From NCBI RefSeq assembly GCF_002217925.1, contig NZ_BCMF01000003.1, forward strand, positions 124,001-188,000: a stretch of 64,000 nucleotides of DNA. The letters are read 5' to 3'. This DNA is from Secundilactobacillus mixtipabuli. GTDB taxonomy: Bacteria; Bacillota; Bacilli; Lactobacillales; Lactobacillaceae. Positions 16,977 to 26,125 of the stretch are shown piece by piece. Position 1 is the stretch's first letter. Each line of letters opens with the position of its first letter. Both the position numbers and the translations under genes were made by a program. The notes beneath the pieces were generated by a model, which was not told the DNA's origin, searched no databases, and saw only the letters and a list, made by a program, of their open reading frames with translations.

Positions 16977-19844
16977 ATGACAAGAGAGTATCAATCCGAA
17001 GCCGAGCTTGAAGACCAACTCATGAAGCGATTGAATGCACTAGGATATCAGACTATCCAGTTACACGATGAAAAAGCAGTTATTTCTCACTTCAGAGATG
17101 TTCTTAATCAACGTAATCGAGATCGTTTAAAGGGGAAGGTATTAACTGATACAGAATTTATTCGAGCATTAAATGAATTAACTGGTTCGAAGACAATTTA
17201 TCAAATGGCTCAGTTATTAAGAGGATCGGATTATCAACCTCACGGGAAAATTGTTATCACCAGGGATGATAACTCAGAATTATATTTGGAATTCTTCGAT
17301 GGTATCAATTTTGAGAATAATACGTTTGAAATTGCCCATCAAATTACAGTTAACGCAAAATACACTAATCGGTATGATGTGACAATTTTGATCAATGGCC
17401 TGCCGGTCGTCCAGATTGAACTAAAACGGCGTGGTGTTGAGTTACCGCAGGCGTTTAATCAAATTATTCGATATCGAAATGAATCTTTCCGTCAACTATT
17501 TAGATTTATTCAAATATTTGTCATCTCAAACGGTGAGGATACACGATATTTTGCTAATAATGATGGTAAACTAAATTCAAATTTCATGTTTTATTGGACG
17601 GATCAGAAGAATCACTGGTTAAATGAAATCAATGCTTTTGCGGCTTCCTTCTTTAGTCGTCAAAGACTCCATAGTTTAATTGCTCGATACACTATTTTTG
17701 ATAGTGATGAGCAACGAATGCTAATTATGCGACCGTATCAGGTATATGCGGTAGAAAAAATTATTGATCGCGTGCAAAATCATCCCGGTGAAAACGGGTA
17801 TATTTGGCATACAACCGGTTCAGGAAAAACCATAACTGCATTTAAGGCTAGTCAGCTTATCGCACGGGATACAGATGCCAAAAAAGTAATCTTCTTGATT
17901 GATCGTTCCGATCTAGATACACAAACTGCAGATAACTTTAATGCTTACCTACCTCAAATTAAAACTGAGGGTCGAGCACTAGACCGAATTGATAGTACTG
18001 AAATGCTCGTAGAACAGTTACAAAGTAAGAGTAATCCATTAATAGTGACAACAATCCAAAAGCTTAACTATGCTATTAAGAATAATCAGTATAAAAGTCT
18101 ATTGACTCCCTATCATGATGCTAAGGTGGTATTCATTGAAGATGAAGCTCATCGAAGTCAATTTGGTGAGATGAGAAAGGGTATTAATCGGTGGTTTAAA
18201 AACGCTCAGCATATAGGTTTTACCGGGACACCAATTTTTGCGGAGAACGTTGGTCAAGATGGTCGTACTACTGAAACACTTTATGGTGAGTGTTTGCATC
18301 AATATTTGATTAAAGATGCCATTAGAGATCGAAATGTCTTAGGCTTTTCCATGCAATATTTGAATACTATTCACGGCAAAGATGTTTTTAAAGATGGCGA
18401 TGAAATGGTGTCAGGTATTGATAAAAAAGAGGTTATGGAAGCCGATGACAGGTTGAAAATGATCGTACAACATATTTTGTTGAATCACGGTCAGATTACA
18501 CATAATCGACACTATAACGCTATTTTAGCGGTTTCTAGTACTCGTGTAGCTTTAAAGTACTACAATCTGTTTAAGAAGCTAGATCCAGAACACCAACTGC
18601 ACGTTACAACCATTTTTACTTGGAAAGCGAACGAAAAAGATAATGAAAAAAAGCAAGATAAAAAAGAAGCACTAACGTCGCGACATGGCCTTGAAAGTGT
18701 TATTAAAGATTACAATCAAATGTTTGAAACAAACTTTAGTACAGAAAAATTCAAAGACTACTTCAATGATGTATCAAGAAGAATGAAGCAGTTTAATTAT
18801 CAGACGCCAGAAAATAATATTGATGTTCTCATTGTTGTTAATATGTTCCTAACCGGTTTTGATTCTCCTAAGCTATCGACGTTATACATTGACAAAAAAT
18901 TACAATGGCACAATTTAATCCAAGCATTTTCTCGAACTAATCGAATAGAGTTGGATTCTAAACCGTTTGGTAATATTTTGGCTTATCGAAATATGAAACA
19001 GGATACTGATGATGCCGTTCGACTATTCTCGGCTGGTTCTTCAAAGTCGCTCTTTGTACCAAGTTATGATGAGTTGCAGAAACAATTTGACGATGCTGTG
19101 AAAGACCTCAGACAGATTTCGCCAACCCCACAAAGTGTTGATAGCCTTCATAATTTAGGTAAGGAAGCACTGCAAAAGTTTGTGTTGGCGTTTCGAGAAG
19201 TCCTTCGAGTGTATAACAAGATACGTGTTTATGATGAGTTTGATTTTAGTAAAATGATAAACTTTACTCATCAAGATTTGGAATCATATAGAAGCAAATA
19301 TGCAGATGTTTATCAAGAAATAATTGACGACCCAGAAGACCCTGCTTCTGTACTCGATGATGTTGATTTTGAAATGGAACTCATTGCCGCTGATACAATT
19401 GATGTGGGTTATATTGTAAATCTGATTCATGCAATCAATCTGAAAGATGAAGATCAACGTGGACAGGATACTCGAAGAATCAAGAAGATGCTAGTTAATG
19501 CAGCTGATCCTGAGTTGAAATTAAAATCAGATCTATTACAAGCGTTCTTGGATGAGATTGTTCCCAAGTTGAAGCCAGAGGACAACGTTGGTAACGCACT
19601 TAATCAGTACCTTATTAGGAAACGCGAGGAATCCGTTAAAGAATTCTCTGAGCAGGTTCATCTGCCTGAAGAAGTCATTAGAAAAGAAATGGACGACATT
19701 AATTTCTATGGAGAAAACGCGAACACCAAAGCATTGAATGAAGCCTTGAATGCTAATGGTTTGAAGTTCATGGAGAAACGTACAGTTAAGAACCGAGTTA
19801 AAATGTTTGTCACTAAAGCATTGAAAAAATTCGTGTTGTCATAG
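16977..19844 (+). CDS. hsdR: Type I restriction enzyme R subunit
   Basis: This is a protein of about 955 residues. The ATG at 16977 is preferred over an in-frame TTG at 16968. Near residue 130-150 the nuclease site is visible: NRYDVTILINGLPVVQIELK (Asp and Glu-x-Lys). Helicase motifs follow: HTTGSGKTITAFKASQLI (~275), IEDEAHRSQFGEMRKG (~385) and GFTGTPIF. VVNMFLTGFDSPKLSTLYID and IQAFSRTNRI supply motifs V/VI. The subunit translocates and cuts unmethylated DNA in the HsdR2M2S1 complex. It is followed 18 bases later by hsdM. Length and motif order are normal, so it looks intact. Confidence 0.93.
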   Translation: MTREYQSEAELEDQLMKRLNALGYQTIQLHDEKAVISHFRDVLNQRNRDRLKGKVLTDTEFIRALNELTGSKTIYQMAQLLRGSDYQPHGKIVITRDDNSELYLEFFDGINFENNTFEIAHQITVNAKYTNRYDVTILINGLPVVQIELKRRGVELPQAFNQIIRYRNESFRQLFRFIQIFVISNGEDTRYFANNDGKLNSNFMFYWTDQKNHWLNEINAFAASFFSRQRLHSLIARYTIFDSDEQRMLIMRPYQVYAVEKIIDRVQNHPGENGYIWHTTGSGKTITAFKASQLIARDTDAKKVIFLIDRSDLDTQTADNFNAYLPQIKTEGRALDRIDSTEMLVEQLQSKSNPLIVTTIQKLNYAIKNNQYKSLLTPYHDAKVVFIEDEAHRSQFGEMRKGINRWFKNAQHIGFTGTPIFAENVGQDGRTTETLYGECLHQYLIKDAIRDRNVLGFSMQYLNTIHGKDVFKDGDEMVSGIDKKEVMEADDRLKMIVQHILLNHGQITHNRHYNAILAVSSTRVALKYYNLFKKLDPEHQLHVTTIFTWKANEKDNEKKQDKKEALTSRHGLESVIKDYNQMFETNFSTEKFKDYFNDVSRRMKQFNYQTPENNIDVLIVVNMFLTGFDSPKLSTLYIDKKLQWHNLIQAFSRTNRIELDSKPFGNILAYRNMKQDTDDAVRLFSAGSSKSLFVPSYDELQKQFDDAVKDLRQISPTPQSVDSLHNLGKEALQKFVLAFREVLRVYNKIRVYDEFDFSKMINFTHQDLESYRSKYADVYQEIIDDPEDPASVLDDVDFEMELIAADTIDVGYIVNLIHAINLKDEDQRGQDTRRIKKMLVNAADPELKLKSDLLQAFLDEIVPKLKPEDNVGNALNQYLIRKREESVKEFSEQVHLPEEVIRKEMDDINFYGENANTKALNEALNANGLKFMEKRTVKNRVKMFVTKALKKFVLS

Positions 19845-19862
19845 AATAGGAGAATTATCTTA

Positions 19863-21458
19863 ATGTCAGAAACACATATTGAACAAGCACAGCAACAGGC
19901 AGACTTACAAAAGCGTCTATGGGCGATTGCAAATGATTTGCGTGGAAATATGGACGCAAGTGAGTATCGGAATTATATGTTGGGACTAATTTTCTATCGT
20001 TTCTTATCAGGTAGAGTTGAGGATTATGTTAATAAGCAATTAGCTAATGATGAAATCACTTTTGCCCAAGCATATGCAGATAAGGAGATCGGTCCTGAGC
20101 TTACGGATGATGTTACCCAGACACTGGGGTTCTTTATCCAGCCTGATTATCTCTATAGCTCATTAGTTAGTGATATTGAGTCGGGTAATTTTGATATTGA
20201 AAAGTTACAAATGGCAGTTAATGAAGTTGAAAATTCAACGATTGGTCGCGAATCAGAAGACGATTTTAGAGGACTATTCGCAGATATGGATCTTACTTCC
20301 AATCGACTAGGTTCAACTCCCGCACAGCGTGGCGACCTTATGGCGAAAGTAATGTTGAACTTAGCTGACATACCTTTTGGTGTCAGTGATTTACAAATCG
20401 ATGTTCTTGGGGATGCATATGAATATTTGATCGGCCAATTCGCTGCTAACGCCGGGAAAAAAGCCGGTGAATTCTATACGCCACAGCAAGTATCTAAAAT
20501 TTTAGCTAAAGTGGTTACACTGGGCAAGGATAAGTTGAAGACTGTCTATGACCCAACTATGGGGTCTGGCTCCTTACTTTTGCGAGTGGGTAATTCTGCA
20601 AAAATTGGTTCTTACTATGGTCAGGAATTGAATGGGACAACTTATAATTTGGCTCGGATGAACTTACTCATGCATGGTGTTAATTACAGTCGTTTTGATG
20701 TCTATAACGGTGACACTTTAGAAGACGACCATTTTGATAGCAAAACTTTTGATGCGGTGGTTGCCAATCCGCCATACTCTGCCAATTGGAATCCGGACGG
20801 CAAGTTGGAAGATGAACGCTTCCGTAAATACGGTAAAACGGCTCCAAAATCAAAAGCTGATTTTGCCTTTGTTGAGCATATGTTATATCACCTTTCAACT
20901 GATGGTACTATGGCGGTTGTGTTACCTCATGGTGTTCTTTTTAGAGGTGCAGGAGAAGGAAAAATCCGTCAGTATATGATTGAAACCGATAATGTCTTAG
21001 ATGCTGTGATTGGCTTACCAGCCAACTTGTTTTATGGCACATCTATTCCAACTGCCATCCTTGTTTTTAAGAAGAATCGTCAAAATAAGGATATCTTCTT
21101 TATCGATGCATCCAGTGAGTTTGAAAAAGGAAAAAATCAGAACAACCTGACCGATGATCAGGTACAAAAAATTGTTGATACGTATGCTAAACGCGAAAAT
21201 ATTGATAAATTTGCACATAAAGCAACTTATGATGAAATTGTTGAAAATGAATTCAACCTTAATATTCCTCGTTATGTAGATACTTTTGAAGAAGAACCAC
21301 CTGTTGATGTTGATAAATTAGTAGATGATATGAAGAAAACAGACTCTGAAATTGATCAGTTAGAAGCAGAATTTAGTGATATGCTAGGTGATTTAATTGG
21401 CCAAAATGCTGACGCTCAACGGCAGCTTACGAAAATTAAGGAGCTGTTTGGTAAATGA
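19863..21458 (+). CDS. hsdM: Type I DNA methyltransferase M subunit
   Basis: This 531-residue protein starts at an ATG behind ATAGGAG. The N-terminal helical domain begins LQKRLWAIANDLRGNMDASE. The catalytic domain has AdoMet motif DPTMGSGSLLLRVG (~229-242) and amino-methyltransferase motif NPPYSANW (~301), typical of N6-adenine methylation. The stop overlaps the start of hsdS (ATGA), indicating translational coupling. The protein methylates the sequence chosen by whichever HsdS is expressed, so its target would change if the downstream hsdS cassettes invert. Confidence 0.93.
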   Translation: MSETHIEQAQQQADLQKRLWAIANDLRGNMDASEYRNYMLGLIFYRFLSGRVEDYVNKQLANDEITFAQAYADKEIGPELTDDVTQTLGFFIQPDYLYSSLVSDIESGNFDIEKLQMAVNEVENSTIGRESEDDFRGLFADMDLTSNRLGSTPAQRGDLMAKVMLNLADIPFGVSDLQIDVLGDAYEYLIGQFAANAGKKAGEFYTPQQVSKILAKVVTLGKDKLKTVYDPTMGSGSLLLRVGNSAKIGSYYGQELNGTTYNLARMNLLMHGVNYSRFDVYNGDTLEDDHFDSKTFDAVVANPPYSANWNPDGKLEDERFRKYGKTAPKSKADFAFVEHMLYHLSTDGTMAVVLPHGVLFRGAGEGKIRQYMIETDNVLDAVIGLPANLFYGTSIPTAILVFKKNRQNKDIFFIDASSEFEKGKNQNNLTDDQVQKIVDTYAKRENIDKFAHKATYDEIVENEFNLNIPRYVDTFEEEPPVDVDKLVDDMKKTDSEIDQLEAEFSDMLGDLIGQNADAQRQLTKIKELFGK

Positions 21459-22654
21459 GTGATAAAATGACGCCAAATGTGCGATTTAAGGGTTTTGCGG
21501 ATGCTTGGGAACAGCGTAAGCTTGGAAAACTAATTAAACAATATAGAAGGAAATCTACTAAAAATAATCAATTCCCAGTGTTAACCTCCTCAAGACGCGG
21601 TATTTTTCTCCAGAAAGAATACTATGATGGACATCAAGTGGCCTCTAAAGATAATACTGGTTATAATATTGTGCCATTTGGATATTTCACATATCGACAT
21701 ATGTCAGACGATACCACTTTTATGTTTAATATAAATAATATCGTTCCATTTGGGATTGTAAGTACACTTTATCCAGTATTTACTACGAACGAAGAACTAG
21801 ATTCAGAATTTTTGCACTATGAACTAAATTATGGTGTAGAATTTGCGCGGTATGCAGTTATGCAAAAACAAGGTGGTTCTAGAACTTATATGTATCTAAG
21901 TAAACTTGAAAAACTATCCTTGACGATGCCAATAGAAGTAATTGAGCAACAAAAAATTTCAAAACTCTTATGTAGAGTGGATAGCCTTATCGCTCATCAT
22001 CAGAAAAAGCTTGAAGATTTACAACAGTTGAAAAAGTTATTTCTTCAAAAAATATTTGATCAGGAATGGCGTTTTCAAGGATTTACTGATCCTTGGGAAC
22101 AGCGTAAGTTAGGAGATATCTCAAGAATCACAAGGGGAGCTTCTCCAAGACCTATACAAGATCCAAAGTGGTTTTCTAATAATTCAGATATTGGATGGTT
22201 AAGAATCACTGATGTAACAGAACAAGATGGTAGAATTCGACATCTTTCCCAGCATATTTCAAAACTTGGACAGCAAAAAACGCGAGTATTATTGACACCT
22301 CATCTATTACTCAGTATTGCTGCAACAGTTGGTAAGCCGGTAATTAACTATGTAAAGACTGGAGTACATGATGGGTTCTTAATTTTTAACGATTTACAGG
22401 CTAATAAAGAATTCATATATCAGTGGCTAGAAATGTTTCGACCGAAATGGAAGCGTTATGGCCAACCAGGTAGCCAGGTTAATTTAAATTCAGAGCTAGT
22501 CCGAAATCAATGCGTAATGTTGCCAACGGCGACTGAGCAAGACACTATTGTTAAATTATTAACTGATGTAGACCAGCTTATCGCTCATCATCAGAAAAAG
22601 CTTGATCAACTACATCAACTCAAAAAGTGGCTTTTGCAAAATATGTTTGTCTGA
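21455..22654 (+). CDS. hsdS: Type I specificity subunit (expressed copy)
   Basis: This 399-residue protein overlaps hsdM by four bases. It has two target-recognition domains, each introduced by WEQRKLG and closed by a conserved helix: IAHHQKKLEDLQQLKKLFLQ after the first and IAHHQKKLDQLHQLKKWLLQ after the second. The repeated DNA coding for these motifs is also present in two half-genes downstream. TRD1 (about 21525-21980) and TRD2 (about 22110-22570) are unlike each other, so each reads half of a bipartite target. It is intact, and it is very likely one state of an invertible set. Confidence 0.93.
   Translation: MSDKMTPNVRFKGFADAWEQRKLGKLIKQYRRKSTKNNQFPVLTSSRRGIFLQKEYYDGHQVASKDNTGYNIVPFGYFTYRHMSDDTTFMFNINNIVPFGIVSTLYPVFTTNEELDSEFLHYELNYGVEFARYAVMQKQGGSRTYMYLSKLEKLSLTMPIEVIEQQKISKLLCRVDSLIAHHQKKLEDLQQLKKLFLQKIFDQEWRFQGFTDPWEQRKLGDISRITRGASPRPIQDPKWFSNNSDIGWLRITDVTEQDGRIRHLSQHISKLGQQKTRVLLTPHLLLSIAATVGKPVINYVKTGVHDGFLIFNDLQANKEFIYQWLEMFRPKWKRYGQPGSQVNLNSELVRNQCVMLPTATEQDTIVKLLTDVDQLIAHHQKKLDQLHQLKKWLLQNMFV
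21504..21523 (+). repeat. hsdS recombination repeat, proximal copy 1
   Basis: The core TTGGGAACAGCGTAAG (encoding WEQRK) precedes TRD1 of hsdS. The same 16 bases occur at three other places in the locus, once in opposite orientation. Confidence 0.8.
21983..22015 (+). repeat. hsdS recombination repeat, distal copy 1
   Basis: The core CTTATCGCTCATCATCAG and the following AAAAAGCTTGA code for the conserved helix after TRD1. The segment is near-identical to 22577-22605. Confidence 0.75.
22093..22108 (+). repeat. hsdS recombination repeat, proximal copy 2
   Basis: TTGGGAACAGCGTAAG precedes TRD2 of hsdS, identical to copy 1. Confidence 0.8.
22577..22605 (+). repeat. hsdS recombination repeat, distal copy 2
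   Basis: CTTATCGCTCATCATCAG and its AAAAAGCTTGA extension close TRD2. Confidence 0.75.
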
Positions 22655-22748
22655 TTGGAGTTGGTATAGACTTATCCCTTCGCATGTGTTTAGCGAAATA
22701 AATTAAGTGAAAATACTAGTCAAACTATTAATATTTCTGTATCAATTA

Positions 22749-22779
22749 ATTAGATAATCTGCAGATTGTCTAATTTTTT
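22749..22779 (+). terminator. Terminator after hsdS
   Basis: The 12-base stem ATTAGATAATCT pairs with AGATTGTCTAAT (one T-G pair), followed by six T. It separates hsdS from the recombinase gene. Confidence 0.85.
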
Positions 22780-22795
22780 GTATGGAGGTGTCATT

Positions 22796-23713
22796 ATGGC
22801 ACAAGAATTGAAACTGTATGAGTACTTCTTCCAGTGGATTCATCTGTATAAGAAGGATGCAGTACGACCAGTTACGTATCAGAAGTATGAAATGACATAT
22901 CGCCAACTTGTGGATTTAGCTCCGAATTTATATTTAGCCGATATAACTCGATTAACATATCAACAATTATTAAACGATTATGCAGAAAGCCATGAAAGAC
23001 AAACTGTAATGGATTTTCACAGGCACGTAAAAAGTGCATTAGTAGATGCTCTTGAGGATAATTTGATTAGTCGTGATCCGACACGAAAAGCGACTATAAA
23101 AGGTGTCCAACAGCGTCAGCATAAAATAAAATTTTTGAATCAACATGAAATGCAAAGCCTTTTAAATATACTGAGATTAGATGAGGGAGTTAATTGGGAT
23201 TATTTTCTTCTGTTGATCGCTAAAACTGGACTACGCTTTGCAGAAGCTTTGGCATTAACGCCCAACGATTTTGACTTTGCTCATCAATATTTGAACGTTG
23301 ACAAGACATGGGATTATAAGTCAGTTCAAGGTGGTTTTGCTCCAACTAAAAATAAATCATCAGTTAGAAAAGTTCAGTTAGATTGGCAAACAGTGATTCA
23401 ATTTTCACAATTAACCAAAGGACTGCCTGAAGATAAACCCATTTTTGTCCAAAGAAAGGTATATAACGACACAGTTAATCACTATCTGGAGAGATTATGT
23501 AAAAAGGCAGAGATACCTGTAATTTCAGTTCATGGGCTTCGTCATACGCATGCGTCGTTGTTATTGTATGCGGGTGTTAGTATTGCATCAGTAGCCAGAA
23601 GACTTGGACATTCAGACATGACGACTACGCAACACACGTATTTGCATATTATTCAAGAGCTAGAAAACCAAGATAATGATAAAATCATGAAGCATTTGGC
23701 TAGCCTAATATAA
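22796..23713 (+). CDS. Tyrosine recombinase inside the hsdS locus
   Basis: This is a protein of about 305 residues. The ATG at 22796 follows GGAGGTG at good spacing; an upstream in-frame start at 22766 lies inside the hsdS terminator. The N-terminal SAM-like DNA-binding domain is followed by the catalytic domain with TGLRFAEALAL (Arg I), HGLRHTHASLL (His-x-x-Arg) and LGHSDMTTTQHTYLHI (His/Trp position and the nucleophilic Tyr). It resembles phage/Xer-type integrases that lie beside hsdS genes and invert their TRDs. It lies between the expressed hsdS and two silent half-genes that carry matching inverted repeats, so site-specific hsdS inversion is the likely job. Confidence 0.9.
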   Translation: MAQELKLYEYFFQWIHLYKKDAVRPVTYQKYEMTYRQLVDLAPNLYLADITRLTYQQLLNDYAESHERQTVMDFHRHVKSALVDALEDNLISRDPTRKATIKGVQQRQHKIKFLNQHEMQSLLNILRLDEGVNWDYFLLLIAKTGLRFAEALALTPNDFDFAHQYLNVDKTWDYKSVQGGFAPTKNKSSVRKVQLDWQTVIQFSQLTKGLPEDKPIFVQRKVYNDTVNHYLERLCKKAEIPVISVHGLRHTHASLLLYAGVSIASVARRLGHSDMTTTQHTYLHIIQELENQDNDKIMKHLASLI

Positions 23714-23725
23714 AAGAAAACTTAT

Positions 23726-23757
23726 AAATCATGGATTATATTATATCCATGATTTTT
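23726..23757. terminator. Terminator after the recombinase gene
   Basis: The stem AAATCATGGAT pairs with ATCCATGATTT, followed by a T-run on the plus strand. It also abuts the stop codon of the minus-strand silent cassette. Confidence 0.8.
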
Positions 23758-23763
23758 TAATGT

Positions 23764-23784
23764 CGTTGATGATGAACGATAAGG
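23764..23784 (-). repeat. hsdS distal repeat, inverted degenerate copy
   Basis: On the minus strand, CCTTATCGTTCATCATCAACG matches the distal repeat core with a few substitutions and a different 3' end. Confidence 0.6.
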
Positions 23785-24257
23785 TCATCATTTTTCTGTA
23801 ATAGTTGTGCAATCTTATTTTGTTCTTTAATTTGAGGAATGCGTATTCTTATATTCATAAAACTATCATAATTAATATTTAAAAGACCATCCATCCTTGC
23901 ACCTGAAGAAACCAATTTAGCAAGTTCCTTATCAGGTAATTTAGTTTTAAATAGTAATTCTATAAACTTAGAATTAGCATGATTTTTAACAGTGAAACTA
24001 TGATAAACCCTGGGGACTAACGCTTCTTCATAACCTTCGAGTTCAAAAACAGTTCCATATTTTGCTAATTTCGAGTTTCCATGATTGTATGATAATTGTC
24101 CTTTTTTCAAAAGGGTATAATTCTTTTTTTCTTTTCCTGCAATGCTTTGTGAAAATCTATTTTTTTGATCTAGCCAACCAACACTAGCTGATATTGTTAA
24201 TGTTGGTAAATTCATTCTTCCATCATTCCCCCGAACTCTTTCTGATACATCCTGCAA

Positions 24258-24273
24258 CTTACGCTGTTCCCAA
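24258..24273 (-). repeat. hsdS proximal repeat, inverted copy
   Basis: TTGGGAACAGCGTAAG read on the minus strand is identical to the copies at 21.5, 22.1 and 24.3 kb. It is the only copy of the four in this orientation and provides the inverted partner needed for inversion. Confidence 0.8.
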
Positions 24274-24333
24274 ACAAAAGTATAATTTTTAGTGGAATTT
24301 TTAATATTTAATGTATCTTTTTAAGGGCCATGT

Positions 24334-24349
24334 TTGGGAACAGCGTAAG
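24334..24349 (+). repeat. hsdS proximal repeat, copy 4
   Basis: TTGGGAACAGCGTAAG stands at the head of the direct silent cassette, 60 bases from the inverted copy at 24258-24273. Confidence 0.8.
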
Positions 24350-24840
24350 CTTTCAGAATTGAGTAAAATATTTGATAGTGCAAGAATTTCTAACAGTCTT
24401 TGGACAAATAAGGGGGTACCATATCTTCGCTCCAGTGACATCAACACAGAAAGCCGACAAGATGTGTTGAATATTTCTCTCGAACTATTTCAGAAGCTAG
24501 ATAAACAAACAGGATCACCTAAACAGGGTGACCTTCTGATAGTCAGTGGTGGTACTCCCAAGAGCGTCGGACTAACTTTCTATAAAGACGATAATTCGCC
24601 AATATATGTACAGGGCGGTGCGATTCTGTATGCTCAGACATCAAAATCCTCGATAGTAGACGGTAATTTTCTTCATTTCGAGTTTCTCACTAGACGACTC
24701 AGAAAATACGTTCATGATGTTATGACTGGCATTTCAATACGCCATTTTACAGTTGATCCAGTTTCAAAGACCTCAATTACTTTTCCTTCAATTACTGAAC
24801 AACAAAATATTTCAGGGCTTTTTGATTACTTGGATAGTGC

Positions 24841-24858
24841 TATCGCTCATCATCAACG
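24841..24858 (+). repeat. hsdS distal repeat, degenerate copy
   Basis: TATCGCTCATCATCAACG at the end of the direct cassette matches the distal repeat core and shares the CAACG ending with the inverted cassette, not with hsdS. Confidence 0.6.
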
Positions 24859-25010
24859 AGAGTTATTTTCTAGGAAAATAATGGGAATAAAGATATATTA
24901 AGAAATAACTTATAGATTTTCCGATAGACTAATCGTTTAGTTTCTGAATTAAATAGTAATCAATATGCTAAAGTATGTAGTAGAACGAAAAGAATAGGTT
25001 GGCTAAAAAC

Positions 25011-25997
25011 ATGACAAGTATAGATTATCATCAACTTAAGACATCAAAATATGGATTACCAGCTTGGGGTAGCTTAGTAGCACCTGCTATAGAGATAGGT
25101 TTACAAAAAGAAGAGTGGCACATTAAAGAATTAGAAGCTAGTGTTGATGATGCGCTGAATCTCCCTGAAAAACTAAGCCGTTTAACTTATGAAAAATACC
25201 CTGATACCAGGATTATTATTGATCGAATAGGTTGGGCTCTTTCGGAGGGTGCCACTGCGGGGATATTCGTCAGGCCTAAAAGGGGTGTATATAAAGTTAC
25301 TGAATTGGGAAAGACGCTTTTTGAACAGTACGGTTACAAATTAGATAGCAAAATTGTCCATACTCAACCGCAATACATTGCCCATAAGAAAGAGGTCCAA
25401 GAGAGGAAAAAAGCAAGCGATACGGATAATTCAGAGCTTGACTCAGGAGAATTTTATGGCGTTAATGGAACGGCTCTTGTTGTTAAAGATATCGCAAAAC
25501 AAATTGATAATTATAATGTCCAAGTAGCTGACGACTTACTTAACCGAATTCGTGAGGCGGAGCCTAAGTTCTTTGAACACCTGGTGGTCGACTTACTAGT
25601 AAAAATGGGATACCAAGGTGTTAATGGTAATGCGATAGTAACGCCACAGAGTCATGATGGCGGAATTGATGGTGTTATTAACCAAGATCCGCTCGGAACG
25701 AGTACGGTATACTTACAAGCTAAGAGATACCAAGCAAATAACATTGTCCAGCGACCAAGCATCGAACAATTTTATGGCGCACTCAACCGTCTTCATGCCG
25801 ATCGTGGGGTGTTTATCACCACCTCTAGTTTTTCACAGCAAGCAATCCAGACGGCGAAGAGCTTTTCAATCGTATTGATCGATGGCTTAAAGCTGACAAA
25901 TCTAATGTTGCAATATCGCGTAGGTGTTGAAACCAAACATCATTTTGACTTATTTACTGTCGACGAGGATTACTTTGATGCTGACGAATTACAATGA
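25011..25997 (+). CDS. mrr: Mrr-type restriction endonuclease
   Basis: This is a protein of about 328 residues, probably from ATG 25011 (an in-frame TTG lies 12 bases upstream). The N-terminal ~95 residues form the winged-helix Mrr N domain (LPAWGSLVAPAIEIGL, ending in GVYKVTELGKTLFEQYG). The C-terminal catalytic domain has FEHLVVDLLVKMGYQGV, then GGIDGVIN (Asp) and VYLQAKRY (Gln-x-Lys), the Mrr variant of the PD-(D/E)xK site. Mrr proteins cut DNA carrying foreign methylation. It closes the defence island and is followed by a strong terminator. It could restrict a host genome if the neighbouring type I methylation pattern were toxic to it, so coexistence implies compatibility. Confidence 0.88.
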   Translation: MTSIDYHQLKTSKYGLPAWGSLVAPAIEIGLQKEEWHIKELEASVDDALNLPEKLSRLTYEKYPDTRIIIDRIGWALSEGATAGIFVRPKRGVYKVTELGKTLFEQYGYKLDSKIVHTQPQYIAHKKEVQERKKASDTDNSELDSGEFYGVNGTALVVKDIAKQIDNYNVQVADDLLNRIREAEPKFFEHLVVDLLVKMGYQGVNGNAIVTPQSHDGGIDGVINQDPLGTSTVYLQAKRYQANNIVQRPSIEQFYGALNRLHADRGVFITTSSFSQQAIQTAKSFSIVLIDGLKLTNLMLQYRVGVETKHHFDLFTVDEDYFDADELQ

Positions 25998-26060
25998 TTC
26001 AGTAAAATAGAATGTCAGTTACGATTCTAGAGCAGTTAACTAATATGTATTCAAATAAGT

Positions 26061-26105
26061 TAGGCACTGTATCATCATTAAGTGATGATACAGTGCCTAT
26101 TTTTT
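26061..26105. terminator. Strong bidirectional terminator
   Basis: A 17-base perfect stem begins TAGGCACTGTATCATCA, has loop TTAAG and is followed by a T-run. It separates the defence island from the converging response-regulator gene. Confidence 0.9.
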
Positions 26106-26125
26106 GTCCCTATTTCAACAATCAT

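Larger units (their letters stand above)
23757..24273 (-). pseudogene. Silent hsdS half-gene (inverted cassette)
   Basis: A reverse-strand frame without its own start context begins with WEQRKLQDVSERV, contains one target-recognition domain (~140 residues, including SYNHGNSKLAKYGTVFELEG) and closes with a shortened helix ending IVHHQRH. It is therefore a single TRD flanked by the same two repeat types as the expressed hsdS, in opposite orientation. No promoter or ribosome site is visible. Inversion across the recombinase gene would place this TRD into hsdS and move the present one here. Confidence 0.85.
24311..24901 (+). pseudogene. Silent hsdS half-gene (direct cassette)
   Basis: This forward frame begins without a ribosome site. 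It carries VWEQRKLSELSKIF, one target-recognition domain (with VPYLRSSDINTESRQD and SVGLTFYKDDNSPIYVQGG) and a truncated closing helix IAHHQRELFSRK. It is a single-TRD cassette in the same orientation as hsdS and lies head-to-head with the minus-strand cassette. With hsdS TRD1 and TRD2 and the inverted cassette, the locus holds four distinct TRDs. Confidence 0.85.

Noticed and set aside
21504-24349. Integrated prophage indicated by the tyrosine recombinase
   Set aside because: No other phage genes are near it; the surrounding hsdS repeats explain the recombinase as an inversion enzyme.
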